Source: Deinococcus sp. KNUC1210
GTDB taxonomy: Bacteria > Deinococcota > Deinococci > Deinococcales > Deinococcaceae
Assembly (NCBI RefSeq): GCF_022344005.1
Contig: NZ_CP092190.1
Location: forward strand, 186,001 to 250,000
Length of the DNA: 64,000 bases
Direction of reading: 5' to 3'
Shown: one piece after another, positions 34,012-43,612 of the stretch
How the letters are laid out: every line of letters starts with the position of its first letter
Position numbering within the stretch: the first letter of the stretch is position 1
Position numbers and translations under genes: made by a program
Notes under the pieces: generated by a model
The model's database searches: none
What the model was told of the DNA's origin: nothing
What the model saw: the letters and a program-made list of their open reading frames with translations, nothing else

Positions 34012-36546
34012 TTATGCCCACTTCAGCAGGCCCAGCTCGAATTCGCTGCTCAGGTTCTCATGCTCCGGCATCATCCGAACGCCGATGGAATACAGGCCGC
34101 TTTCGTCGAGGGGAATGCTGGTTTCGTAGCGTCCCTGTCCCTTGCCTTCCAGCGGCACCCGGATGATGTGTTCTCCGCGCTTCAGCACCGCTTCGACGCG
34201 CAGATCGCTCTCGTTGATGCCCGCAGGATTGACCTGCGCCGAGATGCTGACACGTTCGCCCGGCTGGACGCTGGCCGGAAGCTGGGCGCTGGCCTGGAGG
34301 CTGGTATGCGGCCACTGCTGGCGAATCCACGATTTCCAGCCGCCGATGTCGCGGGCGAGTGCGTCGCTGTTCGCCTGGACCGCGTGGCTGCGGGTATTCA
34401 GCGTCAGGTAGTACTTCTGGGTGTAGTCGATCACCTGGCGCTGCATGCTGAATTCCGGATTGACGGTGATGATCGCCTGACGCACCGAGTCGAGCCAGCC
34501 GTGGCTCTGGCCCTCGTCGTCCAGACCGTAATACAGCGGCACGATGTCGTCTTCCAGCGTGCGGTACAGGCTGAAGCTGTCGGCGTCGTCCTGAAGATTC
34601 AGGTCGGCGTATTCGCGCTCGTCACCGATGGGCCAGCCGTTCTTGCCGTCGTAACCCTCGCGCCACCAGCCGTCCAGCACGCTGAAGTTGGGTGCGCCGT
34701 TGAAGCTCGCCTTCATGCCGCTGGTGCCCGAAGCTTCCAGCGGGCGGCGCGGATTGTTCATCCACACGTCCACGCCCTGCACCAGATGGCGGGCCACGTT
34801 CATGTCGTAGTTCTCCAGAATCACGATCTTGCCCCGGAACTCCGGCTCCTGGGCCGTGCGGTAGATCTCCTGGATGAACGCCTTGCCGGGGTTGTCGGCG
34901 GGGTGGGCCTTGCCTGCGAACACGAACTGCACCGGGCGCTGCGGGTCGTTGACGATCTTGGCGAGGCGCGCCTTGTCGCGGAACAGCAGGGTGGCCCGCT
35001 TGTAGGTGGCGAAGCGGCGGGCAAACCCGATGGTCAGGGCGTCGGGGTCGAGCAGGCTCTCGGTGGCGGCGACCTCGGCGGCGCTGGCTCCGTTGCGCTC
35101 CAGCTGGCGGGTCACGCTCGCCCGCACGAAGTCGATCATCTGCACCTTCATGCGCCGTTTGGTGCCCGCCAGACTGGCGTCGGGGATGTCACGGACCGCT
35201 TCCCACATGGTGCGGTCTTCCAGCCGCTCGGTCCAGTCGCTCGGCAGCACGCCCGCGAACAGGTCGCGGTATTCCTGCGCCAGGAAGGTCAGGTTGTGTG
35301 CACCGTTCGTCACGTGCCCAATCGGCACTTCTTCCGGCTCTGCGCCCTGATACAGGAAGTTCCACAGGCCGCGCGACACCTCGCCGTGCAGCTCCGAGAC
35401 GCCGTTGGCAGCGCGGCTCATGCGGAGGGCGAACACGCTCATCGAGAAGCTCGGAACCCAGTGGTTGTCCCAGTACTGCTCCTGGCGGGCCAGTTCGTAC
35501 AGTTCGTCGCGGCTGGTGGCGAGCTGTGCGGGCCACTCGCCCAGGTACTTGTCGGTCAGGTCGTAGGGGTACGCGTCGTTTCCTGCCGGAACCGGGGTGT
35601 GGGTGGTAAACAGCGTGGCGGCAGCGACAGATTCGGTGGCGGTGCGGAAGTCCTGCCCACGCGCCACCTCCTCACGGATGCGCTCCAGCACCATGAAGGC
35701 CGCGTGGCCCTCGTTCATGTGGTACACGCTCGCCTGCACGTTCATCACGCGCAGCGCCCGCACCCCGCCCACGCCCAGCAGCAGGTACTGCTGGATACGG
35801 AGTTCCTGATTGCCGCCGTACAGCCGGGCGGTCAGCTTGCGGTCGTCCTCGCTGTTCTCGGGCACGTTGCTGTCGAGCAGCAGCACCCGGATACGCCCCA
35901 CCTGAAGCGTCCAGACGCGGAGCACGATGTCGCGCCCGGAGATGCGCACGCTCACGCGGGCCTCGTCGCCTGCGGGGGTGCGGGCCAGACGGATCGGCAG
36001 GGTGGTCAGGTCGAGCTGATCGTAGCTTTCCTGCTGCCAGCCGTCCTTGTTGAAGAGCTGGGTGAAATAGCCCTGATGAAACAGCATGCCGACCGCCGTG
36101 AAGGGCAGCCCCAGATCAGACGCGCTCTTGCAGTGGTCGCCCGCCAGCACGCCCAGACCGCCTGAGTAGATCGGCAGACACTCGTGATAGGCGTACTCCA
36201 TGCTGAAATAGGCCACGCCGTTGCCGCCCTGCCCGAGTTCGGCGGCGTGCTGGGTCGCCCAGGTGTCTTTCTTGCCCATGTAGGCGTCGAAATCGGCCAT
36301 GACAGCGGCGTAGCGTTCCAGATAGGCCGGGTCGGAGGCCACCTGCGTCAGCCGCTCGGCACTGACTTCCAGCATGGTGCGAACCGGGTTGTGTTGGAAG
36401 CGGTTCCAGACGCCTTCGTCGAGAATGGAATACAGTTCCTGTGCCCTCGGCGTCCATGACCAGTACATGTTGTAGGCGAGTTCTTCGAGGCGCACGATGG
36501 CCTCTGGCAGTCTGGGGAGCACGGTCACTTTGCCGATCACGTTCAT
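34012..36546 (-). CDS. glgP: Alpha-glucan (maltodextrin/glycogen) phosphorylase
   Basis: An 844-residue GT35 enzyme of the shorter, Thermus/archaeal-like type, releasing glucose 1-phosphate from alpha-1,4-glucans. Visible are an N-terminal DUF3417-type region (LPRLPEAIVRLEELAYNMYWSWTPRAQELY), the active-site YFSMEYAYHECLPIYSGGLGVLAGDH segment (quoted motif YFSMEYA and GGLGVLAGDH), GFARRFATYKRA, and the PLP-phosphate site EASGTSGMKASFNG. Lys in GTSGMK binds pyridoxal phosphate. A C-terminal beta domain (residues about 740-844) is an extra module common in this subfamily. TAAGCT ends 7 nt before the ATG (leaderless). It works with GlgB in storage-glucan turnover. Confidence 0.96.
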   Translation of the reverse strand: MNVIGKVTVLPRLPEAIVRLEELAYNMYWSWTPRAQELYSILDEGVWNRFQHNPVRTMLEVSAERLTQVASDPAYLERYAAVMADFDAYMGKKDTWATQHAAELGQGGNGVAYFSMEYAYHECLPIYSGGLGVLAGDHCKSASDLGLPFTAVGMLFHQGYFTQLFNKDGWQQESYDQLDLTTLPIRLARTPAGDEARVSVRISGRDIVLRVWTLQVGRIRVLLLDSNVPENSEDDRKLTARLYGGNQELRIQQYLLLGVGGVRALRVMNVQASVYHMNEGHAAFMVLERIREEVARGQDFRTATESVAAATLFTTHTPVPAGNDAYPYDLTDKYLGEWPAQLATSRDELYELARQEQYWDNHWVPSFSMSVFALRMSRAANGVSELHGEVSRGLWNFLYQGAEPEEVPIGHVTNGAHNLTFLAQEYRDLFAGVLPSDWTERLEDRTMWEAVRDIPDASLAGTKRRMKVQMIDFVRASVTRQLERNGASAAEVAATESLLDPDALTIGFARRFATYKRATLLFRDKARLAKIVNDPQRPVQFVFAGKAHPADNPGKAFIQEIYRTAQEPEFRGKIVILENYDMNVARHLVQGVDVWMNNPRRPLEASGTSGMKASFNGAPNFSVLDGWWREGYDGKNGWPIGDEREYADLNLQDDADSFSLYRTLEDDIVPLYYGLDDEGQSHGWLDSVRQAIITVNPEFSMQRQVIDYTQKYYLTLNTRSHAVQANSDALARDIGGWKSWIRQQWPHTSLQASAQLPASVQPGERVSISAQVNPAGINESDLRVEAVLKRGEHIIRVPLEGKGQGRYETSIPLDESGLYSIGVRMMPEHENLSSEFELGLLKWA

Positions 36547-36653
36547 GAGCTTCAGCTTACACCATCGTTTAGACAGGGCGGAGAGTTAGCCTAGCCGGGG
36601 TATTTGTGGCAGCCCTCGCTGCGGCTCTGACACTTTGCGGGCATGCTGGCTGT

Positions 36654-37008
36654 ATGCTCACCAACCTGACGCTGGCGGTTCTCGACCCAGAGCGCTCCCG
36701 CCGCTTCTACATGACGGCGTTCGGCCTGACCGAGACGAGGCGAAGTGCGCCCGGTATGGCGATGCTGGAGGTCGGCAACGGCGTCACGCTGCTGTTTCAG
36801 GATCAGCAGGCGTCGAGCGCGGCTTCCACGCCCGGCGGTGTGGAACTGGGATTCGAGGTCGATGATGTCGAAGACACCCGCCATACCCTGCTGGCCCTGG
36901 GCGCAGAAGTGGGCGACGTGCAGAACGATGGGCTGGGGCGGCGGCTTCGATGCCCGCGACCCCGACGGGCACGCGCTGACGGTATTTCGCAGACACCAGG
37001 AAGGCTGA
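36654..37008 (+). pseudogene. Small single-domain VOC protein, one frameshift
   Basis: A 117-residue VOC protein when corrected: LTNLTLAVLDPERSRRFYMTAFGL, MLEVGNGVTLLF, GVELGFEVDDVEDTRHTLLALG and the C-terminal FDARDPDGHALTVFRRHQEG. The last part is in a different frame. Removing one G from the G3 run at 36930-36932 joins them (DGWGGGFDARDPDGH). It resembles bleomycin-resistance/glyoxalase-like proteins. The substrate is unknown. ATG 36654 lies 6 nt after CATGCT (leaderless). Confidence 0.75.
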
Positions 37009-37023
37009 CCCCTGCCCTTAGGC

Positions 37024-37611
37024 TCAGCCGGGCAGCACGGCGCGGCACCACGTCAGGACAGCACGGGCGATTTCCTCCGGCCCCAGGTCGGTGGTCTCGA
37101 TGCTGCTGAAGTTCCAGCGCGGATCGCCTGCCTGCCATGTGGCCCATCGCTGCCACTGCATCTGCTCCCAGCCGCCCTGCTGAATCGCGGCGGGCAGGTG
37201 CTGTGGATCGTGCAGATGGTGGCGCATCCACTCCGCGAACGCGAGGTGCAGGGGCCAGAGTTCTACGGGGTCCCGGCGCTGCGCCAGTCGTTGCCGATGG
37301 GCGTGCGGCTGAAGATCGAGCAGACACGCTGCGAACCCTTCCAGGTGGCCGAACGAGGGAGCCGCCACGACCTCGCCGGGAGGAATGGGATCGCCTGCCA
37401 GCAGCAGATGTTTTCCCTCGGCCTGCAAAAGGACGGCCCGCTGCACAGCCGTCTCGACGACTTCCTGACGCCACGCCAGCGTCGGAACCGCCGGAATGGG
37501 AACGAGGGTGGACAGCTCGGCATCTTCGACGGCAGGAGGAAGCTCGGCGCGAATTCGCAGCCGTACCGTGGTCTTGCCGACCCCACTGGCCCCGGTAATC
37601 AGCAGCAACAT
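37024..37611 (-). CDS. P-loop nucleotide kinase-like protein
   Basis: A 195-residue protein with a Walker A motif at its N-terminus (MLLLITGASGVGKTTVRLRI) and a Rossmann-like kinase fold (HLLLAGDPIPPGEVVAAPSF, a possible Walker B/DxD region). The C-terminal part is helical and rich in Trp/Gln (EQMQWQRWATWQAGDPRWNF). It resembles small-molecule kinases such as shikimate/gluconate-type or AAA_18 proteins. The substrate is unknown. ATG 37611 has TACACT ending 6 nt upstream. Residues further upstream in frame are not conserved. Confidence 0.7.
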   Translation of the reverse strand: MLLLITGASGVGKTTVRLRIRAELPPAVEDAELSTLVPIPAVPTLAWRQEVVETAVQRAVLLQAEGKHLLLAGDPIPPGEVVAAPSFGHLEGFAACLLDLQPHAHRQRLAQRRDPVELWPLHLAFAEWMRHHLHDPQHLPAAIQQGGWEQMQWQRWATWQAGDPRWNFSSIETTDLGPEEIARAVLTWCRAVLPG

Positions 37612-37678
37612 GACCGGAGTGTAGACACGAACCCGGAGCAGCGGCATCGTCCAGATGGCAGAGTGCAGTACAGGTTGG

Positions 37679-37927
37679 CTACAGCACCAGCGCCAGCTCA
37701 GGTCGCCCGCCAATGCACTCGATGCGGCAGGTCAGCCGTTTGCGCCCCACCACCGGCCACCACTCGGCAGTCATGTCGGCCACAAAGTCCTGAAGATTCG
37801 AGATGACCTGGTCGGCAAGTTGGCAGAGATCCATCCACTCCATGACCGACGAGCAGGCCCAGAACTTCCCATAGCTGAACCTGTACTGGTCGTCCAGAAC
37901 GTCCAATGTGAAGGCTTCCGGTACCAT
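37679..37927 (-). CDS. Small protein of unknown function downstream of dxs, start uncertain
   Basis: From ATG 37927 the product is 82 residues (MVPEAFTLDVLDDQYRFSYGKFW, then DLCQLADQVISNLQDFVADM). I do not recognise it. The frame is open and looks coding further upstream (SPEHRELLERLFRDLRE, an amphipathic helix) to the end of dxs, but contains no standard start. An ATG within the last dxs codons (MFRWACKG) would join this frame if one G were removed from the GGGG after the dxs stop. So the gene is either short or has a frameshift at its beginning. Confidence 0.45.
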   Translation of the reverse strand: MVPEAFTLDVLDDQYRFSYGKFWACSSVMEWMDLCQLADQVISNLQDFVADMTAEWWPVVGRKRLTCRIECIGGRPELALVL

Positions 37928-37983
37928 CTCGCGCAGGTCTCGGAACAGGCGTTCCAGCAGCTCACGGTGTTCCGGCGACCCCT

Positions 37984-39939
37984 TTACACGCCCAGCGGAA
38001 CATCCACGCCCAGCTCGGCCAGCACCGTGCGGATCGCCTGTGCGTCGATGCCGCTGCGGGCGTGCACGCGCTCCACGCTGGCGTGTTCCTGAAATTCATC
38101 GGGAATGCCCAGGACCCGGACGGGTGTGGCGATGCCCCATGCCGAGAGCTGTTCCAGCACTGCCGAGCCAAACCCGCCAACCACGGTATTGTCTTCGACC
38201 GTGATCAGGGCGCGGGCCTGTCCTGCCAGTTCGCGCAGCATGGCGGTATCGAGCGGCTTCACGAAGCGGGCATTGACCAGCCCGACGCCCGGCAGATCGT
38301 GGATGGCCTGTTCGGCGTACTCCAGCGCCTTGCCGCCCGCCAGAATCACCACGTCGCCTTCTTCGCTGGCCCGCAGGCGTTCCCAGGTGCCCCATTCCAG
38401 ATCGGGCCAGCTGTTCGCCGGGGGCGTCAGCGTCTCGCCGCGCGGATACCGGATGGCGACCGGGCCGCCGATTCGCATGGCTTCTTTCAGCATGCCGCGC
38501 AGTTCCAGCCCCGACCGGGGCAGCCCGATCCTGACGTTCGGAATGTTCCGCATGAAGCTCAGGTCGAAGACGCCGTTGTGGGTGGCCCCGTCGGCACCGA
38601 CCACGCCGCCCCGGTCGATGGCGAAGATGACGCCCAGATTCTCGATAGCCACGTCGTGAAGTACCTGGTCGTAGGCGCGTTGCAGAAAGGTGCTGTAGAT
38701 CGCCACCACCGGTTTCAGTCCCTGGAGCGCCATGCCCGCTGCCGCCGTCACCGCCACGTCTTCGGCGATGCCCACGTCCAGATAGCGGTTGGGGTGTGCC
38801 CGGCTGTAGCCCACCAGTCCCGATCCCTCGCGCATGGCAGGCGTGATCACGAACAGGCGCGGGTCCAGGCGGCTCAGTTCGGTCACGGCGTCGCCAAAGA
38901 CCGCGCTCCAGCTCTGGCGCGGCAGCTCGCCTTCGGTGGGCAGGCTCGTCGCCCGGATGCTCTGCCCGGTGGCCGGGTCGAACCTGCTGGGACCGTGCCA
39001 CTTGATCGGGTCTTCCTCGGCGTAGGTCAGGCCCTTACCCTTGCGCGTGACCACGTGCAGGATGGTCGGACCGTCCAGCTCGTTCAGCCGCTCGATCAGG
39101 TACACCAGCTCTGCGATGTTGTGCCCGTCCACGGGCCCCACGTAGCGCACGCCCATCGCCGCAAAGGGGTTGATGCTGGCGGGGTCGAAGAAGTGGCGGG
39201 TGCTGGACTTGGCGCGGCTCATCAGGTCGGACAGCGGCTTGCTCAGAGCGCTGATGGCCTTCTTGCTGGCCCCCTCGCCTTCCTGAAACCAGCGCTGGAC
39301 CTGCAGAGTCCGCATGAATTTGCTCATAGCACCGACATTTTCCGAGATGCTCATCTCGTTGTCGTTCAGCACGATCAGCATTTTCCGCCCGCTGTCTCCG
39401 ATGGTGTTGAGGGCAGCCAGTGCCATGCCGCCGGTCAGCGCTCCGTCTCCGATCACCGCTGCCACGCGGTAATCCTGCCCCAGCGCGTCCCGGGCAGTCG
39501 CCATTCCCAGCGCGTTGGCAAGGCTGGTGCTGGCGTGCCCCACCGTGATGGCGTCGTGCGGCGATTCACTGACCTTGGTGAATCCGCTCAGGCCCCCTTC
39601 CTTCTTGATGGTGCCCATCTGCCCTTTCCGCCCCGTCAGGAACTTGTGGGCATACGCCTGATGCCCCACATCGAAGAGAATGCGGTCGCGGGGGCTGTTC
39701 AGGACGTAGTGCAGGGCCACGATCAGGTCGGTGGCTCCCAGCGATGAGGCGAGGTGCAGCCCGCCCGGAGCCGCGATTCGAACGATCTCGTCGCGGAGTT
39801 CCTGCGCCAGCCTGGGCAACTGCTCGCGGCTCAGCTTTTTCAGGTCGTCGGGCGAATCGATGCTGTCGAGCAGCGGTGTGCTGGATTCGTTGAGGGCTGG
39901 GACGGTGGGAGCCTTCTTCACCTGACGGGGCTTGCTCAT
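37984..39939 (-). CDS. dxs: 1-deoxy-D-xylulose-5-phosphate synthase
   Basis: A 651-residue thiamine-diphosphate enzyme making DXP from pyruvate and glyceraldehyde 3-phosphate, first step of the MEP isoprenoid pathway (carotenoids, quinones). Motifs: [23 protein letters not shown] (quoted core [10 protein letters not shown]), [18 protein letters not shown] (ThDP/Mg site GDG-N), [20 protein letters not shown] and the C-terminal transketolase domain. The N-terminal 20 residues are an extra basic extension. GGAGG lies 6 nt before ATG 39939, and that ATG overlaps the stop of the upstream lipoprotein gene (ATGA), so the two are co-translated. Confidence 0.97.
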   Translation of the reverse strand: MSKPRQVKKAPTVPALNESSTPLLDSIDSPDDLKKLSREQLPRLAQELRDEIVRIAAPGGLHLASSLGATDLIVALHYVLNSPRDRILFDVGHQAYAHKFLTGRKGQMGTIKKEGGLSGFTKVSESPHDAITVGHASTSLANALGMATARDALGQDYRVAAVIGDGALTGGMALAALNTIGDSGRKMLIVLNDNEMSISENVGAMSKFMRTLQVQRWFQEGEGASKKAISALSKPLSDLMSRAKSSTRHFFDPASINPFAAMGVRYVGPVDGHNIAELVYLIERLNELDGPTILHVVTRKGKGLTYAEEDPIKWHGPSRFDPATGQSIRATSLPTEGELPRQSWSAVFGDAVTELSRLDPRLFVITPAMREGSGLVGYSRAHPNRYLDVGIAEDVAVTAAAGMALQGLKPVVAIYSTFLQRAYDQVLHDVAIENLGVIFAIDRGGVVGADGATHNGVFDLSFMRNIPNVRIGLPRSGLELRGMLKEAMRIGGPVAIRYPRGETLTPPANSWPDLEWGTWERLRASEEGDVVILAGGKALEYAEQAIHDLPGVGLVNARFVKPLDTAMLRELAGQARALITVEDNTVVGGFGSAVLEQLSAWGIATPVRVLGIPDEFQEHASVERVHARSGIDAQAIRTVLAELGVDVPLGV

Positions 39940-40634
39940 GGTTGGCCTCCACTGAAGTTGCGTCCGGTCAGCAGCAGCCCTTCGGCGGTGCGAACGTCAC
40001 CGACATAGGGCGAAAACCATTCTTCCTGCGAGGCGGGAAACAGGCCGCCCACCGTGTCGGTAATCTGTCGGCTCACGACCCAGACGCTGTAACTGCGGCC
40101 CGCGATGCTCACGGTGCGCTGGTCGAGCACCCGGTAACTGTAATTCACTTTCCCGCTGACATTGGTGCGCCCGTCGTCCGACTGCACCTTGATGCCGCTT
40201 TCGCCCTGCCAGCTCAGGCCGACCTTCCACGCAGTTTCAGCGGGCCGTTCCAGCCAGGGCGGATCGAGCTGCACACTCAGGCCCGGCTTTCGAAATCCGA
40301 TCAGCTGCACGCCGTTGGCCGAGATCAGGCGGTAACTGGTCTGCTCGGCACCCCGTCCGGTGAGGGTAAAGGCCTGTGCCTGCACGCTGCCGAACACTGC
40401 TGGCCCCAGCTCTTTCAGGGTGTAGGGCGCACCGCCCACCGTGTCGCCGTCGGGCAGGTACGTCCAGCTCTGCCCCGCCTGCGACGGATAGAACGAAACC
40501 TGCGAAACGGCGGTGGTGGCGGTCAGGGGAGCCTGCTGAGTCTGCTGAGCAGGCGCACAGGCCCCCAGCAGCAGCGCAGGAAAGATCAGCAGCCCACACG
40601 CGAGGCGGGGGAGAGCAGGACAACGGACAGTCAT
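39936..40634 (-). CDS. Secreted lipoprotein of unknown function, operonic with dxs
   Basis: A 232-residue protein with a lipoprotein signal peptide (hydrophobic core [16 protein letters not shown], lipobox LGAC, Cys at about 26). The mature part is beta-rich ([65 protein letters not shown]) and resembles extracellular beta-sandwich lipoproteins of unknown role. ATG 40634 is chosen over 40646: TATGCT ends 7 nt before it (leaderless). Its stop overlaps the dxs start, so it leads the dxs operon. Confidence 0.7.
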   Translation of the reverse strand: MTVRCPALPRLACGLLIFPALLLGACAPAQQTQQAPLTATTAVSQVSFYPSQAGQSWTYLPDGDTVGGAPYTLKELGPAVFGSVQAQAFTLTGRGAEQTSYRLISANGVQLIGFRKPGLSVQLDPPWLERPAETAWKVGLSWQGESGIKVQSDDGRTNVSGKVNYSYRVLDQRTVSIAGRSYSVWVVSRQITDTVGGLFPASQEEWFSPYVGDVRTAEGLLLTGRNFSGGQP

Positions 40635-40779
40635 AGTCAAGAGCATAGCGGGCCGGACGGGAAATGACTGTCCGTTCAGGTGAAGTTGGGCTGATTCGGG
40701 GTGAAGGCTTCAGAGAACCGAATCAGCCGGAAGGTCGGTGAGCGGGAGTCTGCGCTGTTCCTCAGGCCGTTCCTGTTCC

Positions 40780-41145
40780 TTACCGCACTGCCTCGACGAC
40801 CACTGCTGTTCCGTAGGCCAGCACCTCGGTCACGCCGTCGGTAATTTCGTTGGCGTCATAGCGCATGCCCAGCACCGCGTTTGCGCCGCGCTCCTGGGCG
40901 TGCTGAATCATCAGATCGTAGGCTTCCTGTCGGGCTTTTTCGGCCAGCTCGGTATACAGCGTGATGTTGCCGCCCAGCAGCGTCTGGAGGCTCGCGCCGA
41001 TGTTGCCCAGCACGCTGCGGCTGCGAACCGTCAGGCCGCGCACCAGCCCCAGCTGACGCACCACCCGGTAGCCTTCCAGCTCATTGGTGGTCGTGATGAG
41101 CATGTCCATGTTGCTGCTGCTCTGTCTGCCGAAGGGGTGCGACAT
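40780..41145 (-). CDS. YbjQ/DUF74-family heavy-metal-binding-domain-like protein
   Basis: About 121 residues, with the entire YbjQ domain: MLITTTNELEGYRVVRQLGLVRGLTV, SLQTLLGGNITLYTELAEKARQEAYDLM and GANAVLGMRYDANEI...VLAYGTAVVVE. This pentameric fold is common in bacteria, with no settled biochemical role. ATG 41145 (MSHPFGRQ) has CATGAT ending 6 nt upstream. ATG 41073-41079 (MDMLITTT) would give the minimal domain. The pspA gene lies upstream on the same strand, with a terminator between. Confidence 0.82.
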   Translation of the reverse strand: MSHPFGRQSSSNMDMLITTTNELEGYRVVRQLGLVRGLTVRSRSVLGNIGASLQTLLGGNITLYTELAEKARQEAYDLMIQHAQERGANAVLGMRYDANEITDGVTEVLAYGTAVVVEAVR

Positions 41146-41178
41146 GGATTCATCATGCCAGAAGGCGGCAGCAAACAA

Positions 41179-41197
41179 CCCCGCCGGGCAGGCGGGG
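41179..41197 (-). terminator. Terminator of pspA
   Basis: A 7-bp GC stem (CCCCGCC with GGCGGGG), 5-nt loop, followed on the minus strand by TTGTTTG. It lies 30 bp beyond the pspA stop. Confidence 0.78.
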
Positions 41198-41226
41198 CCG
41201 TATGAACAGCTGGACTGGGCTGGGCT

Positions 41227-41904
<678 letters not shown>

Positions 41905-42216
41905 AGTGGTTCCTCCTGAGGGACAGAGAACAGTGGAGAGGTGCAGGTTACACCCGGCGGCGCGGGGCGGCTCCGGGGTACCTCATCTTCTTCAGACGAG
42001 ACACGCTCCACACTACGCCGCTTTGCCAGTCAGAGTTCCGCCATCTTCGCCCGCTCCCCACACATTCATAAGAAGCGCTCAAGAAGTCGGAGCCGATTCT
42101 TCGTTGTTGTACGTGGCCCGCAGAGAGGAGCAGATTCGCGCCGCCGCGCTGTCCAGTCCTGCATACTGATTCAATCTCGGTGGAGCAGGACCGCCCGAAC
42201 TGCCGGTCTGAGCTGA
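41905..42216. other. 312-bp intergenic region between pspA and an MFS gene
   Basis: It contains no convincing gene. It must hold the divergent promoters, including the AGGAGG leader of pspA. GC content dips around 42060-42120. A possible hairpin there does not pair well. I see no clear -35/-10 pair. Confidence 0.5.
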
Positions 42217-43530
42217 GTGGAGGAGCCAGATGAGCACACACAGAAAAGAAGGCGCGAGCGAACGCTGTTTCTGCTCCAGACCCGCATGACGAAGCTGACG
42301 GGTGGACGGCTGTATTACGGCTGGATCGTGGTGATCGTCACGGCGCTCGCCCTGCTGATCGCGGCGGGAGCCAGAAGTGCGCCGGGGGTCTTCCTGCTGC
42401 CGATGCAGAAAGACCTGAATCTCGACCGCGCCACGCTGTCGGGAGCGGTCAGCCTGGGCCTGATCCTGTTCGGACTGGGCGCGCCGCTGTCTGGATTTTT
42501 TATCGACCGCTTCGGCCCACGCCGGGTGGTCCTCGCGGGGCTGGCGCTGCTGGGCGTGTCGTTTATCGCCAGTGCGTCGGTGCACGGTGTGCCGGGCCTG
42601 TACGTGTGGTGGGGCCTGCTGAGTGGCCTGGGAACGGGGGTGGTGGGAGGTGTGCTGGGAGCCACCGTCGCCAACCGCTGGTTTGTGCGTCAGCGGGGGT
42701 TGGTCACGGGGCTGTTCGGCGCGGCCACCAGTGCCGGGCAACTGATGTTCATTCCGCTGCTCACAGCGCTGGGCACGTCGCTCGGCTGGCGCACCACCAG
42801 CATCGTGATCGGTGTGCTGGGGCTGGCCCTGCTGTTGCCGGTGCTGCTGCTGCTGCGCGACAGTCCCGCCGAACTCGGCCTGTCGCCCGATGGTGAGAAG
42901 GCCTCGACTGCCCGGCCTGCCGCGCTTCTGCCCACGCCCGGCATCATGGCGACGGCGCTGCGTTCCCGCGATTTCTGGCTGTTGTGCGCCACCTTTTTCG
43001 TCTGCGGCGCGACCAGCAACGGCCTGATCGGAACGCATTTCATCGCCTACTGCGGCGAGAACGGGCTGACCGCCGTATACGCGGCAGGCATGCTCGCTCT
43101 GATGGGCGGCTTCAACTTCGTGGGCACGCTCGCCAGCGGCTATTTCACCGACAGAGTCGATCCGCGTGGGCTGCTCAGCCTGTACTACGCCTTTCGCGGC
43201 CTGAGCCTGATGGTGCTGCCGCTGATTCCGCCGGGGCCAGCGCTGATCTTCTTCGCGGTCCTGTTCGGCCTCGATTACATCGCCACCGTGCCGCCCACCA
43301 CCGCACTGGTCGCTGACCGCTTCGGGCGGGCCAATCTGGGCACGGTGTACGGCTGGGTGTTCTGCGCCCATCAGGTCGGGGCAGCGCTGGCGGCGTGGCT
43401 GGGCGGGGTGCTGCGCGAGTCGCTGGGCACCTACGGCCCCAGTTTCATCGCGGCGGGCGTGCTGGCAGTGGCAGCGGCGCTGCTGTCGCGGGCCATCAGC
43501 AGACCAGCGGCGCAGGTGGCCCCCGCCTGA
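42217..43530 (+). CDS. MFS transporter, monocarboxylate/oxalate-formate antiporter-like
   Basis: A 12-TM transporter of about 414-437 residues: YYGWIVVIVTALALLIAAGARSAPGVF, PLSGFFIDRFGPRRVVLAGL (motif A), RWFVRQRGLVTGLFGAATSAGQLMF and GFNFVGTLASGYFTDR. These are the YnfM/MCT-like signatures, including WFxxxRGLxxG. The start is unclear. ATG 42286 (MTKLTGGRLYYGW) starts at the conserved part but lacks an SD. GTG 42217 is in frame. ATG 42230 has a good GGAGGAG ribosome site but would need one extra A in the A4 run at 42243-42246. It probably transports an organic acid. A terminator follows. Confidence 0.85.
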   Translation: MEEPDEHTQKRRRERTLFLLQTRMTKLTGGRLYYGWIVVIVTALALLIAAGARSAPGVFLLPMQKDLNLDRATLSGAVSLGLILFGLGAPLSGFFIDRFGPRRVVLAGLALLGVSFIASASVHGVPGLYVWWGLLSGLGTGVVGGVLGATVANRWFVRQRGLVTGLFGAATSAGQLMFIPLLTALGTSLGWRTTSIVIGVLGLALLLPVLLLLRDSPAELGLSPDGEKASTARPAALLPTPGIMATALRSRDFWLLCATFFVCGATSNGLIGTHFIAYCGENGLTAVYAAGMLALMGGFNFVGTLASGYFTDRVDPRGLLSLYYAFRGLSLMVLPLIPPGPALIFFAVLFGLDYIATVPPTTALVADRFGRANLGTVYGWVFCAHQVGAALAAWLGGVLRESLGTYGPSFIAAGVLAVAAALLSRAISRPAAQVAPA

Positions 43531-43536
43531 AAGCTA

Positions 43537-43575
43537 CGGCGAACGAACCCGCCGTGGCTGGGGATTCGTTCGCCG
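43537..43575. terminator. Bidirectional hairpin terminator
   Basis: A perfect 11-bp stem (CGGCGAACGAA with TTCGTTCGCCG), 17-nt loop, between the convergent MFS and flavin oxidoreductase genes. Confidence 0.75.
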
Positions 43576-43612
43576 CAGGAAACTGAAAACGGCCTGCGTC
43601 GTTCCGGGCGGC

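Noticed and set aside
38062..39747. 561-codon frame antisense to dxs
   Set aside because: Shadow of dxs. No domain.
42085..42115. Possible hairpin in the pspA-MFS intergenic region
   Set aside because: Arms align over only four to five bases when checked base by base.
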